From assembly GCA_016712275.1 (NCBI GenBank), contig JADJRI010000010.1, forward strand, positions 62,001 to 126,000: 64,000 bases of DNA, in the 5' to 3' direction. The position numbers were made by a program, and so were the translations under genes. Shown here in pieces: positions 49,906-58,862 of the stretch. Source of the stretch: Planctomycetota bacterium (GTDB lineage: Bacteria > Planctomycetota > Phycisphaerae > UBA1845 > UTPLA1). Below the pieces are notes generated by a model that worked only from the letters and a program-made list of their open reading frames with translations, did no database searches and had not been told where the DNA came from. Each line of letters opens with the position of its first letter. The first letter of the stretch is position 1.

Positions 49906-51501
49906 TTACTTCCTGCGATTTCTTGCGGCGAATACAAAGAGTAGTGAAAGTGCCAGATAGGCGTTCGCGCCAGCCCCGCAAAGCCCATTGCCGCAGTCGA
50001 TGAAGCAATCGATCGCCTGCGGGGCGGGTGATTCGTTGTTATTTTGATTTCCGTTCGTGTTGTCGATCACGTTTGCATTGCTATTGTTGTTCTCGTTGCC
50101 GGAGCTTTGGTTGTTGTTGCCGTTGTTGTTGCTATTGGTATTTGAATTCTCGTTGGCGTTCTGATTCTGGTTTTCGTTCGCGTTCCCGTTCGAGTTCATA
50201 TTCTCGTTCGAGTTTTCATTGACATTTGAGTTGTCATTGCCGTTCGCGTTGGAATTCCCGTTTTCGTTTGTATTGGTGTTCGTGTTTTCGTTGCCGCCGG
50301 TATTGTCGTTCTGATTATCGTTTCCGTTGGCATTCTCGTTTGTATTCGTATTCTCGTTGGCGTTTTCGTTGCCGTTCGTGTTTTCGTTGTTGTTCGCGTT
50401 TTCATTGCCGCCGCCGCACGATCCCTCGCCAACTCCGCATCCGCACTCTCCAGCATCGATTTTGTTGGGGTCCTGCGGGCAACCATCGCAGAAATCGGCC
50501 GTCCCGTCGTTGTCGGCGTCCAGAAAATCGTCGCCGCCGGGACAGGCATCAAAGTCGTCGCTACGACCGTCGCCATCGGTGTCACTCAAAATCGAAATTG
50601 AGTCACTGGCGAAGGCCGGCGCGACGCCCACGCGCGAATGCCAGGTGCCCGTGACCGTCGTGTCTTGATTAATTGTAGTCAGTCGTGTGACGTGATACTC
50701 GCCGCCCGGTTGCAGATCAAAAAACGCGCCCACCAGCACATCGCCGTGCAGCGAGCTGACGAGCGTGTGGGTATCGAGAGCCAGTTCGCCGATGTTTTCA
50801 ACGATGTAGCACACCCGAACCAGGGTTCCCGGAACAACAACAAGTTCATCCGAAGACTCTGCGCACTCATCAACACCCGCGTCGGCCTCGGCCGACACCG
50901 TCGAGCGAATGCCGACGGGGCCGAGATTGGCGCGCAGACACCACGAAATCAGCGTTCCGGAATTCTCCGACCGGACATCGTTTACACTGATGAGCCAGTT
51001 GCCTCCCAGATTCTCGCCATCGAAAGCGGCCAGCGATTGCGTGGGCACATAATTCGGAGGAGATGTTGGAAAACTCCCGGAACCCGTAGCGCTGCACTGA
51101 TTCTCAAGCAGGCCGCCCTGACCTTCGTCGTCGAGAATGATGTCAAAGTTGTCCGCACCGCAGCCGGTCGACGTCGCCGGAGCGCCGGGCCGATCCACAA
51201 GTAGAACGCTCGTACCTGTTTCGATGTGTGTCATCCAAATGACCAGATCGCCGACCCACGTGTGGTCGATGTCCAGTCGAATGTCGAGATCGAGAATGGG
51301 TCCCGTCGTTGGAATGGTCACCAGATTCTGCACGGGATCGGGCCCGCCATCGGGAATGGCGCCCGGAAACTGCGCGTTGGAATAGCCGCAGACTTCGACA
51401 ACCAGATCATTGGGCTGGGCCCGGACATAGCTCGCCAAAAAGGCCGTCGCTAGCACGCAGCACATCAATGAAAGCCGGATTCTCAAATGGCTGGATCCCA
51501 T
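49906..51501 (-). CDS. Secreted P-domain protein with Asn-rich stalk and C-terminal sorting-like tag
   Basis: About 531 residues from ATG 51501. A signal peptide (VLATAFLASYVRAQ) leads to a proprotein-convertase P-domain (IPTTGPILDLDIRLDIDHTW, LAAFDGENLGGNWLISVND). A CARDB-like Ig domain follows (CYIVENIGELALD), then thrombospondin-3-like calcium loops (SDTDGDGRSDDFDACPG). Next come about 120 residues of Asn-x-Asn-x repeats, and finally DCFIDCGNGLCGAG, a hydrophobic helix and RNRRK. The tail looks like a tripartite sorting signal in which the Asn-rich part would be a cell-wall or membrane-proximal stalk. No protease domain is present, so a binding or adhesive role is inferred. Confidence 0.82.
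   Translation of the reverse strand: MGSSHLRIRLSLMCCVLATAFLASYVRAQPNDLVVEVCGYSNAQFPGAIPDGGPDPVQNLVTIPTTGPILDLDIRLDIDHTWVGDLVIWMTHIETGTSVLLVDRPGAPATSTGCGADNFDIILDDEGQGGLLENQCSATGSGSFPTSPPNYVPTQSLAAFDGENLGGNWLISVNDVRSENSGTLISWCLRANLGPVGIRSTVSAEADAGVDECAESSDELVVVPGTLVRVCYIVENIGELALDTHTLVSSLHGDVLVGAFFDLQPGGEYHVTRLTTINQDTTVTGTWHSRVGVAPAFASDSISILSDTDGDGRSDDFDACPGGDDFLDADNDGTADFCDGCPQDPNKIDAGECGCGVGEGSCGGGNENANNNENTNGNENANENTNTNENANGNDNQNDNTGGNENTNTNTNENGNSNANGNDNSNVNENSNENMNSNGNANENQNQNANENSNTNSNNNGNNNQSSGNENNNSNANVIDNTNGNQNNNESPAPQAIDCFIDCGNGLCGAGANAYLALSLLFVFAARNRRK
50035..50407 (-). repeat. Asn-rich dipeptide-repeat coding tract
   Basis: About 370 bases in which nearly every second codon on the reverse strand is AAC or AAT, with Glu, Thr, Ala, Gly, Ser or Asp between (NENANENTNTNENANG style). 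On the plus strand this appears as GTT/ATT steps with a six-base rhythm. It encodes the stalk of the P-domain protein. Such tracts are prone to length change and assembly collapse, so copy number may be unreliable. Confidence 0.9.
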
Positions 51502-51703
51502 TCGTTCAGTTGCCCCCGAGTGATTGTCATTTTGTCGCAAACGACCGCGTGGCCGTCAATTATACTGGTCGCTATCGAGAAAACCAAGGAAATGAGAGCT
51601 TGTGGAGCGACCTGCGAACCTGTCGGTAAATCGGGCGTTTCCCGCGTTTGGGGCCGATTCGGCGATGGCTCCCAAATATGGAGCAGTTCGGGATTATCGG
51701 TTG

Positions 51704-52626
51704 CTACGCCTCCTCCACGACGGGAAAACCCGTCTGAGGCGGCTTGGGCGGCAGGTTGGAGCCCCGTGCCGCAAGGTAAATACCTGACAGAATCAATATC
51801 CCCCCAATGGCCTGACCGCCCCGGATCGACTCGCCGAGAAAACCGGCCGCAAGAATCGTCGCCCCGATCGGCTCTCCGAGAATACACACGGCAATCATCG
51901 TGGCGGTCATATATTTGAGCGCCCAATTGAAAATGCTGTGGCCGATGAGCTGGGGGATGAGGGCCAGCAGCAGGAAATAAATGTAGGTCGATGTTCGCAG
52001 GCCCGTGAGCGCGTGGCCCTGAATGAGTGCAGAGCCGAGCAACAGTGCCGCTGCGATGCCATACACCGGCAGGATGTAGTTGATCGTGTCGACGTCCCGC
52101 CTCACGCTGCGGCCGACGAGAAAGTAGCTCGAGGCCGTGATCGCGCCGCAAAGCGACATGATGTTGCCATAGACCGTGCCGGAGTCGTGCCCTGCATCGG
52201 CGAAGGCAATCGTCGCACCGCCCGCGACGGCCAGCGCGATGCCGATGAGCATGGCGCGGGTGATGGGTTCGCGAAAAAGAAAATAGGAGGCGATGCCGGT
52301 GAAGATGGGGTTCGTGGTGACGAGGACGACGGAGCTGACGACGCTGGTGTGGCGTAGCGAGGTGATCCAGAAGAAAAAGTGCGCGGCCAGAAACGAGCCG
52401 GCGAGGATCATGCGCAGCCAATGGCGGCGGGGGATGGGCTTGACGAGCGTGCCCTGTGTGACGACGGCAATGGGGACGAGTGCGATGGCGGAAATTGTAA
52501 GCCGCGCGGCGGCGATGACGATGGTGCGGCGTCGTCGGCCAGCTTAATGAAAATCGCGGCGGTGGCGATGGAAAGGACAGCGAGGGTGAGAAAGAGCGGG
52601 AGCGATGCGGGACGGGCTGGCGACAT
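51704..52626 (-). CDS. EamA/DMT-superfamily permease (one frameshift)
   Basis: About 307 residues with ten hydrophobic helices in two EamA repeats. From ATG 52626: LPLFLTLAVLSIATAAIFIK, then a frameshift near 52545, then LRMILAGSFLAAHFFFWITS, VSSVVLVTTNPIFTGIASYF, NWALKYMTATMIAVCILGEP and GGILILSGIYLAA. DMT permeases export or import small metabolites such as amino acids, nucleotide-sugars or cell-wall fragments. It is the last gene of the minus-strand run that includes anmK and murQ, 190 bases after murQ, so transport linked to peptidoglycan recycling is possible (inference). Confidence 0.85.
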
Positions 52627-52654
52627 GGGGCGGAATATAGAGGGAACTGCAAAA

Positions 52655-52751
52655 ATGCGGAATGCGGATTTCGGAATGCGAAATGGCAAATTCGGATTGC
52701 GGAATGGGGAATTCGGATTGAGGAATGGGGAATTCGGATTGAGGAATTCGG
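52655..52751. repeat. Short tandem repeats, about 21-bp unit, between murQ and the EamA gene
   Basis: Three near-identical copies of a unit beginning ATTCGGATTG start at 52690, 52711 and 52732, the last incomplete. They are preceded by degenerate GCGGAATGCGGATTTCGG-type copies from 52655. The tract is rich in GGAATTCGGATTG-like blocks. It is non-coding as far as I can tell and lies in the 192-base gap between murQ and the permease gene. Confidence 0.85.
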
Positions 52752-52818
52752 CGACTACTTGCCAAGCAGTGTGGTACCGGCTAATAGCCGGTGACACCCG
52801 CACCGAATTCTCTTTCAT

Positions 52819-53727
52819 CTATTTCGTCTTGCGCTCAATCGCATCTCTGGCTATTCCATCATGTTTCTCCAAAAGCCGCTCCGCCGCCTGTCGCGATAAT
52901 CCCTTCAGGTTCATCACGATAGCCGTCTTCGCCCTGCCGCGTGCTTCTCGCAAGAGTTTCGTCGCCTCATCGCGCGAAAGCCCGGTCACCGACATTACGA
53001 CGCGCGTCGCGCGGTCGACGAGCTTGCGGCAGGCGTAGGTGTTTAGATCGACCATCAAGTTTCCATACACCTTGCCGAGTTGCACCATGCTGAGCGTCGT
53101 GATCATGTTGAGAACCAGCTTGGTGGCGGTGCCGGCCTTCAATCGCGTCGAGCCGGTGAGGACTTCCGGCCCGGTGATGACGCGAATGTCGACGTCGGCC
53201 TTTGCCTTCACCTGTGACTTCGGCACGCAGGCGAAGAAAATGGTTTTGGCCCCCCGCCGTTTCGCTTCGGCCAGCGCCGCATGCACATAGGTCGTCGTCC
53301 CCCCCGCCGCGATGCCCATGACGATGTCGTGCTTGCCAACCTTCATCCTGCGAACTTCCCGCTCGGCCGCCTTCGGATCATCCTCCGCCCCCTCGACGCT
53401 TCGCCATAGCGCTTTCTTACCGCCCGCGATGATGCCGCGGACCATCTTCGGATCGGAGCGAAACGTCGGCGGACACTCCGACGCATCGAGCACGCCCAGC
53501 CGGCCACTGGTACCCGCGCCGACATAGATCAGGCGGCCGCCGCACTGCCACGCCGCTGACACGATTTTGACCGCCATCACGATGTCGGACTTCGCAGCGG
53601 CAACGGCGCGGGGGATGGACTGGTCTTCCGCGTTCATGACGTCGAAGGCGTCAGCGATGGGAAGCGAATCGAGGGCGAGCGTTCGCTGGTTGCGCTGTTC
53701 GGTGAGGAGATGGCCGCGGTCTTGCAA
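52819..53727 (-). CDS. murQ: N-acetylmuramic acid 6-phosphate etherase
   Basis: MurQ cleaves the lactyl ether of MurNAc-6-phosphate to give GlcNAc-6-phosphate and D-lactate in peptidoglycan recycling. The 302-residue protein shows the SIS-fold signatures GGRLIYVGAGTSGRLGVLDA, SECPPTFRSDP, VEGAEDDPKAAE, GIAAGGTTTYVHAAL, AGTATKLVLNMITT and KVYGNLMVDL. The usual TERRN start appears as LLTEQRNQRTLALD. Its substrate is the product of anhydro-MurNAc kinase, encoded about 1.4 kb upstream on the same strand, so both steps lie in one run of genes. Confidence 0.95.
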   Translation of the reverse strand: MQDRGHLLTEQRNQRTLALDSLPIADAFDVMNAEDQSIPRAVAAAKSDIVMAVKIVSAAWQCGGRLIYVGAGTSGRLGVLDASECPPTFRSDPKMVRGIIAGGKKALWRSVEGAEDDPKAAEREVRRMKVGKHDIVMGIAAGGTTTYVHAALAEAKRRGAKTIFFACVPKSQVKAKADVDIRVITGPEVLTGSTRLKAGTATKLVLNMITTLSMVQLGKVYGNLMVDLNTYACRKLVDRATRVVMSVTGLSRDEATKLLREARGRAKTAIVMNLKGLSRQAAERLLEKHDGIARDAIERKTK

Positions 53728-53757
53728 ACGAAATCCCTTTCGCTGAATTCATCGAGT

Positions 53758-54612
53758 TTAGCGGCGCGCCGTCACGGCAGCGGATTTCGCTTCCTCGACG
53801 CACTCCAGAATCCTTGATTTCAGATAGGTTGGCAAGGCAAGGATGAGCGGGATAAATGCAAGCTCGCCGATGACGCCGGGAATCGACGCAAGGAATGCAA
53901 ATTCCATTCTTGAGATCAGGTAGTAACTGGCAAAGATTGCAAAGAGACACCAACTAATCAAGAATCCACGTAGATAAGTCTTCGCCTTTGATCGAGTAAA
54001 ATGATCCTCGAATAGTCCTGCAACTTCACGACAATAATATCCAAAGGATGCAAACAGAATTCCACCCAGGAATCCAACTGGCGAAAAGCAGATCACGCAC
54101 GTTGTCAGGATTTTTTTGTCACGAAACGGTTCGTGGAGTGATGCTAAACCCACGCACGCCACTATAGTAACAAGGCTAACGAAGCTCATGCGAACAATTT
54201 TGCGTGCCACAAGACAACTCTGCGAGAGTACACGAATACCGGGCGGCGCCGAAAATTTCCATAATCCGATCAGGGCGTATACGGTCACAACGGTCATGAT
54301 GAAACCCATTGCGTATCCCGTTTCAAAGCCAAAAATCCAACTTGCAATCATGATAAGTCCAAATACGGAGAAAAGTGCGTTAATGTCGGCGCCAAAAACG
54401 GATGAGCCTTTTCGGAGCGATTCAACCCATTTTGGATCCAAAGAGGCCACGAGTTTTCTATCGAGCGATTTGCTTACAGGCACGCCACATTTCGGACACT
54501 TGGAACTGGATTCGAGGGTACGCAAATTGTATTGACAGGAAATGCAGAAAAGATCGCTGCCATCAAACGTCGGCTGCGGCAACTTACCACTGATGGGATG
54601 CTCAGAATTCAT
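53758..54612 (-). CDS. Zinc-ribbon multi-pass membrane protein, unknown function
   Basis: A 284-residue protein from ATG 54612. Residues 20-47 form a zinc ribbon, FCISCQYNLRTLE with a second pair KCPKCGVPV, the CxxCxYNL...CPxCG form common in planctomycete proteins. At least six hydrophobic helices follow (for example ALFSVFGLIMIASWIFGFET and VVTVYALIGLWKF). The gene begins two bases after the stop of a tiny zinc-ribbon gene, so translation is coupled. It sits between anmK and murQ. No family function is known to me. Confidence 0.7.
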   Translation of the reverse strand: MNSEHPISGKLPQPTFDGSDLFCISCQYNLRTLESSSKCPKCGVPVSKSLDRKLVASLDPKWVESLRKGSSVFGADINALFSVFGLIMIASWIFGFETGYAMGFIMTVVTVYALIGLWKFSAPPGIRVLSQSCLVARKIVRMSFVSLVTIVACVGLASLHEPFRDKKILTTCVICFSPVGFLGGILFASFGYYCREVAGLFEDHFTRSKAKTYLRGFLISWCLFAIFASYYLISRMEFAFLASIPGVIGELAFIPLILALPTYLKSRILECVEEAKSAAVTARR

Positions 54613-54614
54613 TA

Positions 54615-54743
54615 TTAATCGCATTTTGCGCTTTCCAAAGGGATGCCGCATTCCGGGCAAATCCCGCTGACGTTGCCAATCAAGTTGTAGCCGCAACTCG
54701 AGCAAATAGGTTCTCGAACTTTTTGAGGGGTGCCATTACGCAT
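54615..54743 (-). CDS. Tiny zinc-ribbon protein, 42 aa
   Basis: ATG at 54743 and TAA at 54615 enclose a 42-residue product. It is almost entirely a zinc ribbon: ICSSCGYNLIGNVSGICPEC, then GIPLESAKCD. It parallels the ribbon of the next gene (FCISCQYNL...CPKCG), so the two are likely related by duplication. The stop is followed directly by TA and the ATG of that gene. The upstream membrane-protein gene ends 26 bases before its start. Conserved Cys spacing and operon position support it despite its size. It could bind the neighbouring membrane proteins. Confidence 0.6.
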   Translation of the reverse strand: MRNGTPQKVREPICSSCGYNLIGNVSGICPECGIPLESAKCD

Positions 54744-54769
54744 GGAAAGAACAGCCGCAAATCGGCTTA

Positions 54770-55126
54770 TCAGCGCACTCCGACGGCAATCGCTGCCAAT
54801 ACACCGATGTAAATCAAGTCATCGAATAATGTCGCGTGATCCGAAAATCCGCGCGGGCTTTCGAAGGTCAACGCATAAAAGCAGCCGACGATACCGCCAT
54901 AAACTAAGAAGAGCATGGGACGGAAGCAACGGCGGCTAATGTAATATGTAGTAATCGGCGTGAGAAAAAGGAAAAGAAACGCCAATGGGCTTGAAGGCGT
55001 TCGACTCAATCCGTCGTCCACGGATACTATTAACAAAGCGATACCGACTCCACAGAGAGTACACATAACGACCGCGAAAGCGATGTCATTCGGGAACTCG
55101 TTCTGACGCGTGTGCATTTTTGTCAT
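54770..55126 (-). CDS. Small multi-pass membrane protein, unknown function
   Basis: A 118-residue protein from ATG 55126, which overlaps the anmK stop by ATGA (translational coupling). Four hydrophobic segments are visible: FAVVMCTLCGVGIALLIVSV, LAFLFLFLTPITTYYI, MLFLVYGGIVGCFYAL and LIYIGVLAAIAVGV. A short charged N-terminus precedes the first helix. No family is recognised. Its tight coupling to anmK makes a role near peptidoglycan or envelope plausible, but this is inference. Confidence 0.65.
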   Translation of the reverse strand: MTKMHTRQNEFPNDIAFAVVMCTLCGVGIALLIVSVDDGLSRTPSSPLAFLFLFLTPITTYYISRRCFRPMLFLVYGGIVGCFYALTFESPRGFSDHATLFDDLIYIGVLAAIAVGVR

Positions 55127-56425
55127 TTGTTGATTGCAATAATCTGCCCCAACACCACCCGCCTCTTCGCCCCCGTCACCTGCATCAAATTCGCCGGCAC
55201 GCGATCCACGCACGCCGCCGCCAGCATGGCGAACGACACGCACTCCTTCGCCTGCGTCGAAATGCCGAATTCGTCCATCTGCCGGATCGCGATGTGCTCG
55301 CCGCGGTCGGCCGCGCGCAGGTAGCCGCGCACGAGTTCGATCATCGCCACATTTTTCGCCCCTCCGCCGCAGAGAATAATCTCGTCAATCGATAATATGT
55401 CGCGATTGTTCCGCAGGTAAAGCCAATAAGAGAGAAAGAGCGTCTGTGCGGTGAGGTGGGTGGCTGTTGCGATCCAATCTTCGGCGCGCGTCACCCGGCG
55501 CGAGTGACGGGCGAGCAGCGATTGTACGAACGGCTCGCCGAATTCCTCGCGCCCCAAACTTCGCGGCGGCGGCATCATCATGAAGGGATCGACGCGCGCG
55601 ACCATGTCGGCGAACAGTTTGTTATCCGGCCGACCGCGCGACGCCAGCCGACCGCCCGTGTCGAACGATTTTTTGCCGCGCGAGAAGTGCTTCACCAGCG
55701 CGTCGATCACCATGTTGCCCGGGCCGCAGTCGAATGCGATCACATCTTTCTCGCTGCCCCTCGCCCGCAGCCAAGTCAAATTCGCAATCCCGCCGATGTT
55801 CTGAATCACCCGGCTCTTCTTCGCATTGCGAAAAAGCACGTAGTCCGTCCACGGCACCAGCGGCGCCCCCTGTCCCCCACCGCCATATCCGCATGCCGAA
55901 AATCCGACACGACCGGCGCGCCGACGGCCGTGGCAATCAACGTCGCATCCCCAATCTGCAACGTCCCCGTCTCATTCCGACCCCGGTGCCGCTGCCCTCA
56001 AGCAGTTCGAACGCAGAGTGACGCTGCCGACCCGCAATCCTCTCACCCCGCGCCCCTCGGCCCCTCGACCCCTCGGCCCCATTCCGAGGTGGCAAATGAC
56101 AAATCGTCTGCCCATGCGACCCCACCAAGTCCACGCGGCGCAGCTCCAGCTTTCGCACCGCCTTCATCGCGGCCGACGCAAACACCCGGCCCACCGCCGA
56201 ATGCAGCCGGCAAAGCTCCTGTGTCGTCGTCGCCGCCGGGGCCATGATCGCCATCAGCCGCGAACGTACGTCGGCCGGATATTTCGATTCGACATGGCCG
56301 ATGACGCGGACCTTCATGCCCAGCCCATGTCCGAATATCTCGCAGGCCACGGCATCGACGCCGTCGGCGCTGGTGCCGCTGTTGAGTCCAAGAACGATCC
56401 GGGATTTGCGTCCGCGTTTGGCCAT
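55123..56425 (-). CDS. anmK: Anhydro-N-acetylmuramic acid kinase (two frameshifts)
   Basis: AnmK phosphorylates and hydrolyses 1,6-anhydro-MurNAc to MurNAc-6-phosphate, the step before MurQ. From ATG 56425: VLGLNSGTSADGVDAVACEI (ATP site), LVGSHGQTICHLPP, then shifts near 55985 and 55880 around GDATLIATAVGAPVVSDFRH and PLVPWTDYVLFRN. It continues VIQNIGGIANLTWL, AFDCGPGNMVID and EIILCGGGAKN. Total about 434 residues; the family norm is 370-400. It heads the minus-strand run with murQ. It diverges from the HD-GYP gene. Confidence 0.9.
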
Positions 56426-56638
56426 AGGTCCGTTTCGCGAAACCGGAGGATTCAGGCGCAAGGCCCTCATCAGCCGTGAAGGGGCCGATCATGCGACACT
56501 TGAGTCGGCATTCTGCGGGTTCACCGATTCGGACGCAATGCACGTTGCAAGTGGGCAACATGAAACGAATCGTATGATGAATGCATCGGGTCCCACCAGC
56601 CGAATTCTCAGTCCGCAACCGCTCGATCTGCCTTCAAG

Positions 56639-57475
56639 GTGCATGAGCGCACCGCCGATGATTTGGGCAATCCGACCGCGGCCGAGCGCCGCGTCCGGCA
56701 AGAGTGGGAAAGAAGCAATGTCGCCGAAAAACGCCGCAATACTGCAGGCCGCCAGCGCATTTCGCGCGCTCCCGCCCGACCGACCGCCCTGCTCGACACA
56801 GGGCGAATCGCACGGGCTTTCTCGCGGCCGTTCACCGATACATTGCGCGACCCCTATCCACTGGGCCGAAACAACTGGCTGCATTTCGACCGGTGCACGT
56901 CGCCTCAAATTGAAACGCTGATGGGCCTCATGGGCATGCTGCACGCCTATGACCCGCACACGTCTCAGCATTCGATGCAGGTTGAAAATCTCGCGGCTCG
57001 ACTGTCAACGATTCTCGGCGTCGACGAAGAAGAGCAGCATGTCATTCGCGTGGCCGCGGTGCTGCACGACATTGGCAAAATAGCCGTGCCGATCAACATT
57101 TTGGCCAAACCGGCCCGGCTGACCTCGGAGGAATTCGAAATCGTAAAAAAACACCCGGTGGTCGGAGCCAAAATCATCGAGCCGATCGCTTTTCTTAGGC
57201 CGGTGGTGCCATTGGTCTTGCACCACCACGAATGGTTCAACGGCGCGGGCTATCAGGGCGGGCTCTCGGGCGAGGCCATTCCCTTCGGGGCACGGATCCT
57301 TCAGACTGCGGACTGCGTCGATGCGATGATGTCGCCACGCAGCTACAAGCAGGGATACTGCATCGAAAAGGTCGTATCCGAATTACAACTTGGCCGCGGA
57401 GTTCAGTTCGATCCGCAGGTGGCCGATGCAGCCATCAATCTTCTTCGCGAAATTCCCCAGCGTTGCATGTCGTAG
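56639..57475 (+). CDS. HD-GYP domain protein (c-di-GMP phosphodiesterase-like)
   Basis: From about residue 95 the protein carries an HD-GYP domain: HAYDPHTSQHSMQVENLAAR, VIRVAAVLHDIGKIAVP (HD pair), HPVVGAKIIEP, VPLVLHHHEWFNGAGYQG and IPFGARILQTADCVDAMMSP. The GYP signature reads GYQ here. HD-GYP proteins hydrolyse cyclic di-GMP with a bimetal centre, and the metal ligands are kept. The GTG at 56639 gives 278 residues with an Arg-rich, poorly conserved start; a frameshift in that part or a later ATG (56926) is possible. Confidence 0.8.
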   Translation: MHERTADDLGNPTAAERRVRQEWERSNVAEKRRNTAGRQRISRAPARPTALLDTGRIARAFSRPFTDTLRDPYPLGRNNWLHFDRCTSPQIETLMGLMGMLHAYDPHTSQHSMQVENLAARLSTILGVDEEEQHVIRVAAVLHDIGKIAVPINILAKPARLTSEEFEIVKKHPVVGAKIIEPIAFLRPVVPLVLHHHEWFNGAGYQGGLSGEAIPFGARILQTADCVDAMMSPRSYKQGYCIEKVVSELQLGRGVQFDPQVADAAINLLREIPQRCMS

Positions 57476-57645
57476 GGAACTTGCTTAGCACTCCGAGTTA
57501 CACAGGCTGGAAGTCCATAGTCCCCATACTTTGCTGGCAGCAAACATCGCTCCCGCCTTTACGTTTTCGCATTGCGACTAAAATGTCATTTAGTCGCAAC
57601 TTCGAACCGTGCCAAAACAACGTTAATTCCTTCGAGCCGCCCGCC

Positions 57646-58290
57646 ATGAAATTCTTCCTCGACACCGCAAACCTTGACGAAATCCGCGCCGGAGCTGCCA
57701 TGGGCCTCGTCGATGGCATCACCACAAATCCCAGCCTCGTCGCCAAGGAGGGCAAGGATTTCAAGACTCTCGTCGGCCAGATTTGCGAAATCATCACCGG
57801 ACCGGTTTCGGCGGAGGTCGTTTCGACTGAATGCAATGCGATGATGAAGGAAGCAAGGGAGTTAACCAAGATCGCCGACAACATCATCGTGAAACTCCCG
57901 ACCATCGCCGAGGGCGTGAAGGCTTGCAAAATCTGCACCGAAGAGGGCATCCGAACCAACCTCACGCTCATTTTCCAGCCATTGCAGGCACTGGCCGTGG
58001 CGAAGTGCGGCGCATCATTTTGCTCGCCGTTTCTGGGCCGCCTCGACGACATCGGCCACGACGGCATGGACCTCATCGCCGACATCCGCACGATTTACGA
58101 CAACTATCACTTCAGCACGGAAATCCTCGCGGCCAGCCTCCGCCATCCGCTGCACGTCGTGCAGGCGGCCAAGCTCGGTGCCGATGTGGGAACCATGCCG
58201 TTCAAGGTGTTCGAAATGATGCTGAAGCATCCCTTGACGGACATCGGGCTGGAAAAATTCCTGGCGGACTGGGGAAAAATGAAGAGTTGA
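57646..58290 (+). CDS. tal: Transaldolase / fructose-6-phosphate aldolase-type protein
   Basis: A 214-residue class I aldolase of the short transaldolase (TalC/FSA) family. It begins MKFFLDTANLDEIRAGAAMG and GITTNPSLVAKEG. The Schiff-base Lys is in NIIVKLPT, and LTLIFQPLQALAVAKCGASF and CSPFLGRLDDIGHDG form the later active-site strands. DVGTMPFKVFEMMLKHPLTD closes the fold. It transfers dihydroxyacetone units between sugar phosphates in the pentose phosphate pathway. The ATG at 57646 is fixed by the conserved N-terminus. It is a single gene after the HD-GYP gene. Confidence 0.93.
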   Translation: MKFFLDTANLDEIRAGAAMGLVDGITTNPSLVAKEGKDFKTLVGQICEIITGPVSAEVVSTECNAMMKEARELTKIADNIIVKLPTIAEGVKACKICTEEGIRTNLTLIFQPLQALAVAKCGASFCSPFLGRLDDIGHDGMDLIADIRTIYDNYHFSTEILAASLRHPLHVVQAAKLGADVGTMPFKVFEMMLKHPLTDIGLEKFLADWGKMKS

Positions 58291-58526
58291 TCCCGACCCT
58301 TCCAGCCGGCCGGCCTCAACGCGATGGGACTGCAATGACCTATCGCGATTTGAATGATGAGTGCCGCCGCCTTTGAAGAGCGCATTTCGTTGCATTCTAG
58401 AATCTGTTCGCGCGTTCGCGTCTTGATCAAATTGTGCCAGCCCAATGACTCGCAAGATGATTCAAAAGGGAGAAAGACCGTGCGCGCAGCAATGTCATTG
58501 AAGCCGGTTTTTGAGAGTACGGACGC

Positions 58527-58560
58527 AAAAAAACCCCGGCTGCATGGCAACCGGGGCTGT
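58527..58560 (-). terminator. Intrinsic terminator of the tRNA-Glu gene
   Basis: On the reverse strand a CCCCGG/CCGGGG stem (58535-58556) is followed directly by a run of seven T residues. It begins 13 bases after the tRNA-Glu 3' end, so it terminates that transcript. Confidence 0.85.
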
Positions 58561-58568
58561 GCCGATGG

Positions 58569-58641
58569 CACCCCCACGGGGAGTCGAACCCCGGTCTCCA
58601 GGATGAGAACCTGATATCCTAGGCCACTAGACGATGGGGGC
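58569..58641 (-). tRNA. tRNA-Glu (CTC)
   Basis: A 73-base cloverleaf on the reverse strand. The acceptor arms GCCCCCA and TGGGGGT pair with one G-U. The anticodon stem encloses loop TTCTCAT, giving anticodon CTC. The T arm contains GGTTCGACTCC. The discriminator is G, and CCA is not encoded. A terminator follows. Confidence 0.95.
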
Positions 58642-58862
58642 CTGGTCTTGCCGGGGCATTTTGCAATGTGCCGACGAGACTTAAGGGGGACGCCCTATTA
58701 GAACATTCAATCGATAATTGACAAGGGGCTTGGCGACCAGAAACAGAATCGCAGCCGAATCACATCGCCAGGCGAATTGTTCGGCTTGCCAGTCCGCCCC
58801 GCGTTGTCACAAATTCAGCAGGAGGCTATACTGTCAGACAATCAGTATTCGGAGCAACGCAC

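Noticed and set aside
50035..50407. Regular six-base periodic tract considered as a CRISPR or satellite
   Set aside because: There are no repeat-spacer units; it encodes Asn-x repeats in frame with the P-domain protein.
51483..52652. Minus-strand open frame of 389 codons overlapping the EamA gene
   Set aside because: Composition is His/Arg/Pro-rich with no membrane helices. The other frame encodes clear EamA helices, so this is an out-of-frame shadow.
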